Of a stretch of 64,000 bases of DNA, positions 1 through 12,790 are shown one piece after another. The stretch is from Streptomyces aquilus (GTDB taxonomy: Bacteria > Actinomycetota > Actinomycetes > Streptomycetales > Streptomycetaceae). Under the pieces are notes generated by a model. The model was given only the letters and a program-made list of their open reading frames with translations, did no database searches and was not told the DNA's origin. Location: contig NZ_CP034463.1 of NCBI RefSeq assembly GCF_003955715.1, forward strand, positions 3,658,001-3,722,000. Direction: 5' to 3'. The position numbers were made by a program, and so were the translations under genes. Each line of letters begins with the position of its first letter. The stretch's first letter is position 1.

Positions 1-363
1 GGGGAAGGGCGGCAACTCCCGCAAGGTGTTCGGGGCGAGGCGGGGGCCGAGGCCGACGGTTGCGGTCAGGGACGGGGCGCGGTCCGCCGCGAGGACACCG
101 GCCCAGGCGCCGAGCACGGTGCGCAGTCGGCGGGGGCCCGCGGTGAGGTCGTACGACAGGACGAGCGCGGCGCTCTGCTGCGCGGTGGTCACCCCGGGCT
201 GGCGTACGCCGTCGGCGCCCGGGCCCTCGCGGCCGGACCGGGGGGCGGCCGTGCAGCCGGTCGCCGCGAGGCCGGTGGCGGCGGCGAGGAGGGTCCGGCG
301 GGCGGGGCCGGTCCCTGAGGAACCGTCAAGCGTGTCGAATCCGGCATTCGTTGCCTTGAGCAC
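1..363 (-). CDS. Dyp-type heme peroxidase, N-terminal part (runs off the window)
   Basis: Reading leftward from a GTG at 363, the frame stays open to base 1 (121 codons). It begins with a short N-region, then ARRTLL at about residues 21-26, a hydrophobic stretch and Cys37, which looks like a Tat-type or lipoprotein export signal. It continues with ALVLSYDLTAGPRRL and TATVGLGPRLAPN, which match the start of the Dyp-type/EfeB peroxidase fold (the 'LTVTVGLGP' strand). These are secreted heme peroxidases acting on dyes or involved in iron/heme handling. The catalytic GxxDG motif and the proximal His lie beyond the window, so activity cannot be judged. It is transcribed divergently from the beta-helix lipoprotein only 23 bp away. 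No Shine-Dalgarno sequence is visible. Family call is fairly secure; start is less so. Confidence 0.75.
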   Translation of the reverse strand, partial: MLKATNAGFDTLDGSSGTGPARRTLLAAATGLAATGCTAAPRSGREGPGADGVRQPGVTTAQQSAALVLSYDLTAGPRRLRTVLGAWAGVLAADRAPSLTATVGLGPRLAPNTLRELPPFP

Positions 364-386
364 GAACGGGACGATACATCTGCGGC
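351..386. promoter_or_regulatory. Compact divergent promoter region, possibly giving leaderless mRNAs
   Basis: Only 23 bp separate the two divergent GTG codons (363 minus, 387 plus) and neither has a ribosome-binding site. On the plus strand TTGCCT (351-356) is followed after 18 bp by TACATC (375-380), which would start RNA at about the GTG of 387. On the minus strand TATCGT (376-371) lies about 7 nt before the GTG at 363. Overlapping -10 elements and leaderless transcripts would explain the arrangement. The motifs are weak matches. Confidence 0.35.
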
Positions 387-1745
387 GTGCGATCGATCCG
401 TTTCCCGCGCCCCGTCTTGTGGGCGGCCGCGCTTCTCGTCCTCCTCGTCTCCTGCGCGCCCGGCGGCGGCTCACCGGGCAGCTCGGGCGGCACGGCCGGC
501 CCCGCCGTCGTCCGGGTCCCGCGGGATGTCGGCTCCCTCCAGCGGGCGGTGGACCGGGTGCGCCCCGGCGGGCTGGTGCTGGTCTCGCCCGGGGTCTACC
601 GGGAGAGCGTCGTCGTGGCCAAGCCGCGCGTGGTGCTGCGCGGGACGGAGCGCTCGAAGGTGGTGGTGGACGGGGAGTTCGAGCGGTCCAACGGCATCAC
701 GGTGACCGGGGCGGGCTCGGTCGTGGAGAACCTGACGGTCCGCGACCATCTCGCCAACGGGGTCCTGTTCACCGGCGTGACCGACGAGCGCCTCCAGACG
801 GGCGGGGCGGGCGGCGCGGGCTACGACCCGCTGGACACGGTCGCGTTCCCGCCGCTGAGGGGCTTCCGGGCCTCCTACGTGACCGCCTACAACAACGCCC
901 TGTACGGCATCTACGCCTTCGACGCCCGCTCCGGCGTCATCGAGCACTCCTACGCCTCCGGGCAGGCCGACTCCGGGATCTACGTCGGCCAGTGCCGCCC
1001 CTGCGACACGGTGGTCCGGCACAACACCGTGGAGCACAACGCGGTGGGCCTGGAGGTGACGAACGCGTCCGAGGGGCTGTATCTGCTGGGCAACCGGGCC
1101 TCCCGCAACCGGGTGGGCCTGACCCTCAACTCCAACGACCTGGAGGCCCTCGGCCCGCAGCACGACGCGGTGATCGCCGGCAACGCGATCACCGACAACA
1201 ACGACGACCGCAGCCCCGAACAGGCCGACGGGGGCTTCGGGATCGGCGTCGGGGCGGGAGGCGGCCGGGGCAACGTCATCGAGCGCAACCTGATCTCCGG
1301 CAACCGCGCGGCCGGTGTCCTGCTGAGCGACGTCCAGGGCTACCCGGCGCGGGACAACACCGTCCGCGGCAACCGGGTCACCGGCAACGGCACGGACGTG
1401 GTGCTGGCCACCGGCGCCCCGGCCGGCAACTGCTTCGCGGACAACGGGGAGCCGGTCACCAGCCCGGCGAACCTGAGCACGCTGACCCCCTGCGGCCGCG
1501 CCACCCGCACGGAGACGCCGCTCCCCGCCGAACCCGGCACCGGCCGCCGTCCCCTGGGCCGCGCCCACCCCCTCAAGGCCCCGCCCGGCATCTCCTTCCA
1601 GGACGCCCCGGCACCCCCCGCCCAGCCGAACCAGCCGGGCCCGCGCACAGCACCCCCACGCCCGGCCGTGGGCCTGCCGGGCCGGGTGAACGCCGGGGAC
1701 TATCCCCTGCCGAGGTCGGCGAAGGCGGTGCCGGCGGGGCGGTAG
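387..1745 (+). CDS. Secreted lipoprotein with right-handed parallel beta-helix
   Basis: 452 residues from GTG. The N-terminus has Arg residues, a hydrophobic run and the lipobox LVSC with Cys23, so it should be a membrane-anchored lipoprotein. Residues about 42-360 hold repeated short beta-strand turns with Asn/Gly ladders (for example GITVTGAGSVVENLTV, DTVVRHNTVEHNAVGLEV, NVIERNLISGNRAAGVLL). This is characteristic of NosD/pectate-lyase-like right-handed beta-helices. The last ~80 residues are Pro-rich and probably disordered. Family members bind or process polysaccharides, but no catalytic triad can be named here. It is not next to nos genes, so a nitrous-oxide role is unlikely. The 3' end is partly duplicated downstream. 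Confidence 0.85.
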   Translation: MRSIRFPRPVLWAAALLVLLVSCAPGGGSPGSSGGTAGPAVVRVPRDVGSLQRAVDRVRPGGLVLVSPGVYRESVVVAKPRVVLRGTERSKVVVDGEFERSNGITVTGAGSVVENLTVRDHLANGVLFTGVTDERLQTGGAGGAGYDPLDTVAFPPLRGFRASYVTAYNNALYGIYAFDARSGVIEHSYASGQADSGIYVGQCRPCDTVVRHNTVEHNAVGLEVTNASEGLYLLGNRASRNRVGLTLNSNDLEALGPQHDAVIAGNAITDNNDDRSPEQADGGFGIGVGAGGGRGNVIERNLISGNRAAGVLLSDVQGYPARDNTVRGNRVTGNGTDVVLATGAPAGNCFADNGEPVTSPANLSTLTPCGRATRTETPLPAEPGTGRRPLGRAHPLKAPPGISFQDAPAPPAQPNQPGPRTAPPRPAVGLPGRVNAGDYPLPRSAKAVPAGR

Positions 1746-1904
1746 GTGTGGGCGACGCCGCAGGCCAGGGCAGCCCGGCTCCGGCGCTGGTAGTGGCGCG
1801 GCTCCCCACCCGGGAGCTGTCCGCTGCCGAAGCCGGCGAAGGCAGTGCCGATGGGCGGTGGGCAGCCGGTTCCGGTGCTCGGCGGTAGGTGTGCACGACA
1901 CCGC
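1706..1904. repeat. Imperfect direct duplication of the beta-helix gene 3' end
   Basis: The segment 1706-1760 (starting CTGCCGAGGTCGGCGAAGGC, ending GGCGGTAGGTGTGGGCGACG) contains the stop codon of the upstream gene. A diverged copy lies at 1824-1904 with the same beginning (CTGCCGAAGCCGGCGAAGGC) and the same end (GGCGGTAGGTGTGCACGACA), plus about 26 extra bases in the middle. It sits between the convergent 3' ends of two genes. Confidence 0.6.
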
Positions 1905-1907
1905 GCG

Positions 1908-2789
1908 TCAGTGCGACTGGTTCCGGCGCGGCTTCCAAGGCCCCTCCGGCAGCTTCCCCGTCGTCGCATGGCCCGCCGTCACGTCGACGGTGACCGTCCG
2001 GCCCGTGCCGAGCGTCGCGGTCACGCGGCGCAGGTCGCCGTCGGCGTCGATCCAGTACGCCAGCGGGGAGTGGCCGGCGGGCGGCGCCGAGCCCTGGGGG
2101 CGGGGCCGGGGGCCGGAGAAGACGTCCAGGGGGTGCCCGTCGATCCGGTCGCCGCGCAGCCACGACGGGCCGGACTGGGCGAGCAGCTGGGCGTTGTCGG
2201 GCCGGTCGGCGGCCAGGCCGAGGACCAGTCGCAGTCCCGTGTCGAGCGGCCCGCCGGCGAACCCGCGCCGCGTCCACTCGCCCACCCCTACCGCGCGCAC
2301 CGACCGCAGCACCGCGGACACCGAGGCCTCCGCGCCGGGCGCCGGCCGGGGCGACTCCCCGGACCGCACGGCTCCCGCCTCCGCACCGGACGCCGGCCCG
2401 CCGGTCTCCCCCGGCCCGCCCGACTCCCCCGACCGCACGGCTCCCGCCGCCCCGCCCCGGGCGACCGCCACCCCCGACAGGTCCCAGGCCAGCAGCCCTC
2501 GCGCCGCCTCGTCCCCGGCCTCGTAGGCGCCGACCGCGCGGTGCCGCCGGTGGTCGACGACCGCGCGGATCACCGTCGTACCCGCCGGTGTCGTCACCCG
2601 TACGGTGACCGCCGAGGGGCTGGCCCGGTACATGCGGAAGCGGGTCACGGCCATCCGCTGGGCCTCGGCGGCGGAGACGGGGCGCGGGCCCTCGTCGGAG
2701 CCGGAGACGAACACGGCGGTCGTGGCGGTGAGTCCGGCCGCCGCGAGGACCGCTCCCGTCACCAGGAGCGTCTTCACCTTGATGCGCAT
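1908..2789 (-). CDS. Exported/membrane-anchored protein of unknown function
   Basis: 293 residues. The first 30 (MRIKVKTLLVTGAVLAAAGLTATTAVFV) form a signal peptide or signal anchor. The remainder has two beta-rich halves: about 40-105 (VTRFRMYRASPSAVTVRVTTPAGTTVIRAVVDHRRHRAVGAYE) and about 150-285, ending in YWIDADGDLRRVTATLGTGRTVTVDV. They are joined by a Gly/Ser/Glu-rich linker in which AGAVRSGES occurs twice. The layout recalls LppX/LprG-like or two-lobed lipid-binding exported proteins, but I cannot assign a family. It lies just after the SdrD-type surface protein on the same strand, with a strong hairpin between them, so it is probably transcribed separately. Confidence 0.7.
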   Translation of the reverse strand: MRIKVKTLLVTGAVLAAAGLTATTAVFVSGSDEGPRPVSAAEAQRMAVTRFRMYRASPSAVTVRVTTPAGTTVIRAVVDHRRHRAVGAYEAGDEAARGLLAWDLSGVAVARGGAAGAVRSGESGGPGETGGPASGAEAGAVRSGESPRPAPGAEASVSAVLRSVRAVGVGEWTRRGFAGGPLDTGLRLVLGLAADRPDNAQLLAQSGPSWLRGDRIDGHPLDVFSGPRPRPQGSAPPAGHSPLAYWIDADGDLRRVTATLGTGRTVTVDVTAGHATTGKLPEGPWKPRRNQSH

Positions 2790-2805
2790 GGCACGTCTCT
2801 ACAGC

Positions 2806-2849
2806 CGGGTGGGCCGCCCACCGGTCGACACCGGCGCACGGCCCACCCG
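2806..2849 (-). terminator. Hairpin terminator after the SdrD-repeat gene
   Basis: CGGGTGGGCCG (2806-2816) pairs perfectly with CGGCCCACCCG (2839-2849). Inside the loop CCGGT/ACCGG can also pair. It begins about 20 bp past the minus-strand stop codon of the surface protein, as expected of a Streptomyces terminator lacking a strong T-run. Confidence 0.65.
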
Positions 2850-2870
2850 ACGTTCACCCACGCGGGCGTG

Positions 2871-5828
2871 TCAGCACTTGCCCTTGCACGGCTCCCCTCG
2901 CTTGTTGGCGATCTTCACGACGAGGCCGTCCTTCGAGGACGCGGTCTTCAGCGTGACCGCGTACGGCCCGGTGACCGGCCTCTTCGGCAGCACGTAGCCC
3001 TCGGGGACATCCGTCTCCACCAGGTAGTACGTGCCGGCCGGCAGGTCGTCGAAGTAGCAGCGCCCCTTGCCGCTGGTGACGCAGTCGTCGACGAACGTGT
3101 CCTTCTTCGGGCCCGTGCGCTGGAGCCCGTGGGTGCCGTTGCTGTCCCGCCAGAGCTGGAAGACCGCGCCGGCGAGGGGCTTCTTGGTCTTGGCGTCGGT
3201 CTTGGCGACCGTCAGGCCCAGTTCCTTGACGAGACCGGCGTCGAGGGTGAGGTTCTCGCGCTTGCCGGGGCCGAGGGTGACGACCGGGGAGCAGCCGGTG
3301 GCGGGGTCCACGACCGAGTCGTCGCCCTCCCTGCCCGCGTTCTGCTTGGTCCAGTTGTACTCGTCCGGCTTGACGAAGCAGACCCGGTAGTCGCCGTCCG
3401 GCAGGTTCGTGAACAGGTACTTGCCGTTCTCGTCGGTCGTGGTCGTCCTGATGACCTTGCCGGTCTTCGGGTCGATGAGCTTGACCGTGATGCCCTTGGC
3501 GCCCTTCTCGTCCTTGTCCTGGATGCCGTCACCGTTGGTGTCGTACCAGACGTAGTCGCCGAGCTTGTTGATCGGCCCGACCAGGCCCGCGTCCACGTCG
3601 TGGTTGACGTAGCCGGGGTCGCCGACCTTGACGGTGGTCTTGCCGGCGGGGTCGACGTTCGAGTCGATCGCCCGGTCCGAGCCGGCTTCCTTCAGCGTCC
3701 ACTTGATCTCGTCGAGCGCCGGCTTGCCGGGCAGCGTGGAGGTGTCGATGCCGCTGTAGTCGAAGGTGACCTCGTACTCGGTGTTCGGCTTCAGACCGTC
3801 CGCGGTGCCGACGTAGTACTCACCGTTGGCGTCGGTGGTCGTGGTCAGCGTGTTGCCGTCCTTGTCCTTCAGGGTGACCTTGACCCCGGCGACGGGCGGC
3901 TCGGAGGGGTCCTGGACGCCGTCGCCGTCGGAGTCGTACCAGACCCGGTTGCCGATCTGGACGGGCGCCTGGTCGCAGATCATCTCCAGGTCGGCGAGGC
4001 CGTTGCCCTTGCCGAAGAGGTTCGCGCCGTCGCTCCAGGTGGACTTGAGCCTCAGGTTGGCCTCGATGGCCCCGGAGTCGGCGGTCCAGCGCCGTACGCC
4101 CTGCTCGTAGGCCTGGTTGGTGTACGGGTCGAAGGCGGTGGTCCACAGCTTGTTCCGGTACGGCTGGAGGACCAGGCCGCCCTCGTCGATCTGGTCGTGC
4201 TGGGCGTCGGCGAGCTTGGTGAAGTCGCTGTAGAACTCGCCGCCGCCCGGACCCCGCTTGTCGCCGGGCAGGGCGCCGGTCAGCCCGCCGCAGCCGCCGT
4301 CGTTCTCCAGCGTGTACGTCGTACCGGACACGCAGGCCCGCAGGGTGTCACCGGCGGCGACGGCCGAGACCTGGGTGGTCGTGGAGCCGTAGGAGTAGGT
4401 GTTGGTGCCCTGCATGTCGGCGAAGCGGTCGCGGTAGCCGAGGATCAGGTCGCCGTTGTCGGCGATCTCGATGTTGGACAGCATCGGCTGCGGGGCGGCG
4501 ACGAAGCCGTGCTCCTCCTTGACCGGGACCCGCTCGTTCCAGGCCTCCCAGTCGCCGCTCATCCGCTGGCCGACGGTGGTGTTGTCGTCGCAGCGGTAGA
4601 ACGTGTCCGGGGTGCCGGTGAAGCGGTAGGCGCAGCCGCGCGGGTAGTCGAGTCCGTGGGTGAACAGCTCGCTGAACTGCCCGCCCTTGAACGCGTAGAC
4701 GTGCCCGCTGAGCTGGGCCGGGTCGCCCCAGGCCGCAGTGCCGGACACGGTCGTCTCGGCGCCGCACACCCCGCCGACCACGACCCGGGCGCCGCGCACC
4801 CCGATGCCGTACGGGTGCCAGTCGCCGACGCAGGAGGCGGGCTTGGGGATGGCGTACGAGGCCGGGGTGCCGGCGGTGACGGCGTCGCCGGTGCCCTGGA
4901 TGGGCACGGCGTAGAGCTTGGCGTCGTTGAGGTTGACCGCGTAGAGCGTCTTGCCGTCGCCGGAGACGTCGACGTCACCGAGGCCCTCGCGGCCGACCTT
5001 GGCGTAGACGGCGTTGTCGTTGAGGTAGTTGTTGTTCTTGTCGTGCGCGGTCAGGGCGCCGGGCAGGGTGACGAAGGTCGTCAGCGCCTTGCTGGTGGCG
5101 TTGTAGCGGTAGACCGCGTTGACCGCGCCCGCCGGGCCGTACTCCGTGTGGCGTTTGACCGAGGTGCCCGCGTAGACGTTGCCCGTGCGGTCGGTGCCGA
5201 TGCCGAACACCGCCTGCTGCTGGGTGTTGTCGGTCAGCTGGGTGAGGGGGCCGTCCTGGTAACTGGCGAAGCCCGACGGGAAGGAGACCAGGCCCTGCTG
5301 TCCGGTCGCGTCGCCCTTGGCCAGGCCGCAGGTGACCAGGGCCGGGTTCTCCTGGCAGTACAGGTCCGGCTCCCAGAAGCCGGTGGTGTAGGTGACGTTC
5401 GTGCCGCCGCCGACATCGACGAAGCCGACGCCGGAGCGGATGACGTCGGCGCCGGTGCCGAGCCCCGCGTTGGCCGGGGAGAGGGTGTCCGGGTCGGGGT
5501 TGGCGACCTGGATGCGGTACTTGCCGCCGGTCAGGGCGGAGGACGACGGGGTGAACACGGCGGTGCCGTCGGCGCCGGTCGTTGCGGTCAGGGTCGCGCC
5601 GGCGTCGTCGGTCAGGGTGACCTTGACGCCGGACAGGCCGGGTTCCAGGACGCTGTCGTACGCTCCGTCGGCGTCGACCTCAGTGACCACGCGCACGGTG
5701 ACCGTGCCGTCGCCCGCTCCGGCGGCCAGGGCCACCGAGGTTCCGGTCGAACCGGCGAGCGTTCCCGCCGCCAGCAGCGCCAGACTGATTCCGCCCAGTC
5801 CGGTCGCTTTCCAGTTTCTGTGCAGCAC
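2871..5828 (-). CDS. Large secreted SdrD B-repeat surface protein
   Basis: 985 residues from the GTG at 5828, chosen because GAGGGA lies 5-9 nt upstream and it starts a clean signal peptide (VLHRNWKATGLGGISLALLAAG...). An ATG 13 codons upstream is possible. Domains: an SdrD B-type domain at about 40-125; a ~450-residue central region with propeller-like strands (FGIGTDRTGNVYAG, DVSGDGKTLYAVNLND); two more SdrD B repeats beginning IGNRVWYDSDGDGVQD and LGDYVWYDTNGDGIQD with Ca-binding Asp clusters; and a prealbumin-like/collagen-binding B module (LTVAKTDAKTKKPLAGAVFQLW) ending EPCKGKC. Such proteins are adhesins or pilin-like wall proteins. There is no LPxTG motif and no C-terminal membrane segment, so it should be released or held non-covalently. 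Confidence 0.85.
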   Translation of the reverse strand: MLHRNWKATGLGGISLALLAAGTLAGSTGTSVALAAGAGDGTVTVRVVTEVDADGAYDSVLEPGLSGVKVTLTDDAGATLTATTGADGTAVFTPSSSALTGGKYRIQVANPDPDTLSPANAGLGTGADVIRSGVGFVDVGGGTNVTYTTGFWEPDLYCQENPALVTCGLAKGDATGQQGLVSFPSGFASYQDGPLTQLTDNTQQQAVFGIGTDRTGNVYAGTSVKRHTEYGPAGAVNAVYRYNATSKALTTFVTLPGALTAHDKNNNYLNDNAVYAKVGREGLGDVDVSGDGKTLYAVNLNDAKLYAVPIQGTGDAVTAGTPASYAIPKPASCVGDWHPYGIGVRGARVVVGGVCGAETTVSGTAAWGDPAQLSGHVYAFKGGQFSELFTHGLDYPRGCAYRFTGTPDTFYRCDDNTTVGQRMSGDWEAWNERVPVKEEHGFVAAPQPMLSNIEIADNGDLILGYRDRFADMQGTNTYSYGSTTTQVSAVAAGDTLRACVSGTTYTLENDGGCGGLTGALPGDKRGPGGGEFYSDFTKLADAQHDQIDEGGLVLQPYRNKLWTTAFDPYTNQAYEQGVRRWTADSGAIEANLRLKSTWSDGANLFGKGNGLADLEMICDQAPVQIGNRVWYDSDGDGVQDPSEPPVAGVKVTLKDKDGNTLTTTTDANGEYYVGTADGLKPNTEYEVTFDYSGIDTSTLPGKPALDEIKWTLKEAGSDRAIDSNVDPAGKTTVKVGDPGYVNHDVDAGLVGPINKLGDYVWYDTNGDGIQDKDEKGAKGITVKLIDPKTGKVIRTTTTDENGKYLFTNLPDGDYRVCFVKPDEYNWTKQNAGREGDDSVVDPATGCSPVVTLGPGKRENLTLDAGLVKELGLTVAKTDAKTKKPLAGAVFQLWRDSNGTHGLQRTGPKKDTFVDDCVTSGKGRCYFDDLPAGTYYLVETDVPEGYVLPKRPVTGPYAVTLKTASSKDGLVVKIANKRGEPCKGKC

Positions 5829-5938
5829 GCTTTCCCTCGTCTCATGAAAACGGCCCCCACTGCTCATGTATGGAAAGTGTGAAGAAATGCCAATCGGGCC
5901 ATTCGAAGGAACGTGCGGGTGATGACGGTCCGTCAGGT

Positions 5939-7927
5939 CTACTCCGCTTGCAGCACCAGCAGCGCCAGATCGTCGTCGGGCGGTCGTACGCCGAACTCGT
6001 GGACCAGGCGTTTGATGCGCTCGGCGATGAGCGGGGCGGTCAGGCCCGCGCAGCCGGCGAGGGCCGCCGCGAGGCCGTCGCCGTCGTCGAACTGGCGGGA
6101 GCCGCTGCGCCGCTCGGTGACCCCGTCGGTGACGCACAGCAGGGTGTCGCCCTGGCGCAGCTCGATGATCTCGCTGGTGTAGACGGCGTCCTCGACCACC
6201 CCGAGGAGCGTCTGCGGCTGCGCGACCGTACGGACCCCGCCGTCCGGTCCGAGGAGCAGCGGCAGCGGGTGGCCGGCGGAGGCGAGGGTGCACTGGACGC
6301 CGCCGTCGAAGGGGCGGAGCTGGCCGAAGAGGAGGGACAGGAAGCGGGTCTGCGGGCCGTCGGCGGGACCGGCGGGGCCCACCGGTCCGACGAAGGCACG
6401 GGCGGCGGCGTCCGCGGCCTCGGTGGCGTCGTCGAGGAGGAGCTGGTTGAGGCGGTCGAGGACCTCGGCGACGGCGTACCCCTCGCGGGCCAGCAGCCGC
6501 AGCCAGGGCCGGGCCAGGCCGATCACCACGGCGGCCTCGGGCCCCTTGCCCTGGACGTCGCCGATGGCGAAGCACCAGCGGCCGTCGCCGCACGGGAACA
6601 GGTCGTAGAAGTCGCCGCTGGGGCCCGCCTTGTCGCAGGGTTCGTGGACGAGGGCACTGCTCACGCCGGGGATCTCGGCGACCGCGCCGGGCAGCAGTCC
6701 GCGCTGGAGGACGGCGCTGATGGTGGCCTGGCGGGCGTACTGGCGGGCGGCGCTGATGGCGAGGGCGACCCGGCGGCCGAGGTCCTCGACGAGCCCGGTG
6801 ACCTCGTCGGGGAAGCGCAGCAGGCCCGCCCGCCCGATGACCAGCGTGCCGAGCGGACGGCCGCCGGCGACGAGGCGGTACGCGAGGGCCGTGCCGTGCA
6901 GGCCGTGCGGGCCGAGGGCCTCACCGGGCCAGGGGAAGGGGACGGGGCCCGAGCGGGGCGGGTCCGGCAGCCGCGGCACCTCCTTCTCCAGGGCCCGGCG
7001 CAGGTCCTCGATGAGGTTCTCGCTGCCGTGCCAGACGCGGGCCAGCCGCGGTCCCGGTCCGGCGATCCCGTCGGCGCCCCAGCCTCCGATGCCGCCCCCG
7101 CCCTCGGCCTCGCTCGCGCGCGGGGAGCCCCAGCGGCCCATGAGCTCGTCCTCCAGCCACACCGCGCACCAGTCGGCGAGCCGCGGCACGATCAGCTGCC
7201 CGGCCAGCGCGGCCACCAGGTCCTCGTCGAGCTGCCCGGCGAGCAGGTCGGAGGCCTCGGCGAGGAAGGACAGGGCGCCGCGGTTGAGCCACTCCCGGTC
7301 CCGCTCGGCGCGCGCGGGTTCGGGGGCGAGGATCTCGGCGACCCGCAGACCGTGCTCCCCCGGGTACGTGTCCAGGTCGCCGGCGGTCGCGTCGTCCTCG
7401 TCGGTGAGCCGGGCCCACACCGTCTTGGAGCCGGTGCGGTAGGTGATGCCCCAGGACTCGGCGAGGGTGGCGACGAGACGCAGACCGCGCCCGTACTCCG
7501 GTGTGCCCCCGCCGAGTTCGGGTGCCTCGGGGGCGTACTCCGGTGTCGGGTACGGCGCTTCGGGCGCCCCGGCGCGCGGGGCGCGCGAGGGGTGGTGGTC
7601 GGTGACCTCCACGACCACCGCGCCCGTGTCCTCCATTCGGCAGTCCAGCTCGACGTCGGTGCCCGCGTGGACGACCGCGTTGGTGACGAGTTCGCTGGTG
7701 ACGATGGTGAGGTCGCCGGTGACGCGTTCGGTGAGCAGTTCCGCGCCGGGCAGGGCGAGTTCGGTCCATTCCGTGAGCGCGGCGCGCAGCAGGGCGCGGG
7801 CGGCGCCCGGCGCCTGGGAGCTGCCGGGAAGGACGGCGTGCGCCCGGGCGCACGGGGGCACGCGGTCGGGCACGGGCGCATCAGAAGCACGGGCACCGTT
7901 CTCCCGTTGCGTCGGAATGGCCCCCAT
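5939..7927 (-). CDS. ATP-binding/GAF/PP2C-type serine phosphatase (SpoIIE/RsbU-like)
   Basis: 662 residues. The N-terminal HATPase_c domain of the anti-sigma type has an N-box at about 79-88 (ELVTNAVVHA) and a glycine box at 147-160 (GRGLRLVATLAESW). A GAF-like sensor domain occupies about 215-400. The PP2C/SpoIIE phosphatase domain is at 405-662, with metal-binding GDFYD (438-442), GDVQGKG (456-462), GDTLLCVTDGVTERR and DDDLALLVL intact. It should both bind or phosphorylate, and dephosphorylate, anti-anti-sigma partners, acting in the cytoplasm in partner switching that controls an alternative sigma factor. No sigma or anti-sigma gene is adjacent. It is divergent, 101 bp away, from a hybrid histidine kinase, suggesting a shared stress-signalling locus. 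Confidence 0.93.
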   Translation of the reverse strand: MGAIPTQRENGARASDAPVPDRVPPCARAHAVLPGSSQAPGAARALLRAALTEWTELALPGAELLTERVTGDLTIVTSELVTNAVVHAGTDVELDCRMEDTGAVVVEVTDHHPSRAPRAGAPEAPYPTPEYAPEAPELGGGTPEYGRGLRLVATLAESWGITYRTGSKTVWARLTDEDDATAGDLDTYPGEHGLRVAEILAPEPARAERDREWLNRGALSFLAEASDLLAGQLDEDLVAALAGQLIVPRLADWCAVWLEDELMGRWGSPRASEAEGGGGIGGWGADGIAGPGPRLARVWHGSENLIEDLRRALEKEVPRLPDPPRSGPVPFPWPGEALGPHGLHGTALAYRLVAGGRPLGTLVIGRAGLLRFPDEVTGLVEDLGRRVALAISAARQYARQATISAVLQRGLLPGAVAEIPGVSSALVHEPCDKAGPSGDFYDLFPCGDGRWCFAIGDVQGKGPEAAVVIGLARPWLRLLAREGYAVAEVLDRLNQLLLDDATEAADAAARAFVGPVGPAGPADGPQTRFLSLLFGQLRPFDGGVQCTLASAGHPLPLLLGPDGGVRTVAQPQTLLGVVEDAVYTSEIIELRQGDTLLCVTDGVTERRSGSRQFDDGDGLAAALAGCAGLTAPLIAERIKRLVHEFGVRPPDDDLALLVLQAE

Positions 7928-8028
7928 GTCCAGCTCCCCGAGCAGTTCGGACGAATCACCTCAGTCGATGCGGACAGAGTGACAGACTGACTGCGCCCAT
8001 AAGCGCCGAGTTACCGAAGTGGGCCGCC

Positions 8029-12189
<4,161 letters not shown>

Positions 12190-12205
12190 ATGAGGCACAG
12201 TCACC

Positions 12206-12778
12206 ATGAGCGCTGAGGCAACGACCGACGAGCGCGCCGGCATCCTCCTGGTCGACGACATGGAGGACAACCTGATCGCCCTGGAGGCCGTCCTGGGGTC
12301 CCTCAACGAGCCGCTCGTCCGGGCGCGTTCGGGCGAGGAGGCAATGAAGGCGCTGCTGCGCCGGCAGTTCGCCCTCGTCCTGCTCGACGTCCGCATGCCG
12401 GGCATGGACGGCTTCGAGACCGCCGCGAACATCAAACGGCTCGACCAGACCAAGGACGTCCCGATCATCTTCCTGACCGGTGCGGAGGACGACTCCGGCT
12501 ACGCCTTCCGCGGCTACGCCACCGGCGCGGCCGACTACTTGACCAAGCCGTTCGACCCCTGGGTCCTGAGGGCGAAGGTCAGCGTCTTCCTGGAGCTGCA
12601 CAGAAAGAACCAGCAGTTGGAGAGGCTACTGGCGCAGGACCAGGCGGAGTGCGGGGAGGTGGCGGCCAGACTGGCGGAGCTGGAGGCCGAGTTGGACGCG
12701 GAGGGCCCCCCGGACCGGGAGGCGCTACGCACCCGGGTCCAGGAGCTACGGCAACTGTTGGGCAGGGGTCGGGGCTAA
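12206..12778 (+). CDS. Response regulator with C-terminal coiled coil, no DNA-binding domain
   Basis: 190 residues. A canonical receiver domain (about 12-130) has acidic pair VDDMED, phospho-acceptor Asp61 in LLDVRMPGMDG, T-box at FLTGAED and Lys in LTKPFDP. Residues about 130-188 are a charged coiled coil (LHRKNQQLERLLAQDQAE...) with no HTH, so the output is likely protein-protein interaction. It starts 16 bp after the hybrid kinase and is its obvious partner. Confidence 0.93.
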   Translation: MSAEATTDERAGILLVDDMEDNLIALEAVLGSLNEPLVRARSGEEAMKALLRRQFALVLLDVRMPGMDGFETAANIKRLDQTKDVPIIFLTGAEDDSGYAFRGYATGAADYLTKPFDPWVLRAKVSVFLELHRKNQQLERLLAQDQAECGEVAARLAELEAELDAEGPPDREALRTRVQELRQLLGRGRG

Positions 12779-12790
12779 GGCCTTTTTCCT

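Noticed and set aside
387..1745. Calling the beta-helix protein NosD
   Set aside because: No other nos genes nearby and the fold is shared with many polysaccharide-binding proteins.
26..1888. Long plus-strand open frame starting at 26
   Set aside because: It crosses the divergent start region, has Arg/Gly-rich composition typical of an out-of-frame reading, and overlaps the well-supported peroxidase and beta-helix genes.
1845..5882. 1345-codon plus-strand open frame
   Set aside because: It is antisense to the SdrD-type protein, whose signal peptide, ribosome site and domains are clear; the translation is low-complexity Val/Gly/Arg.
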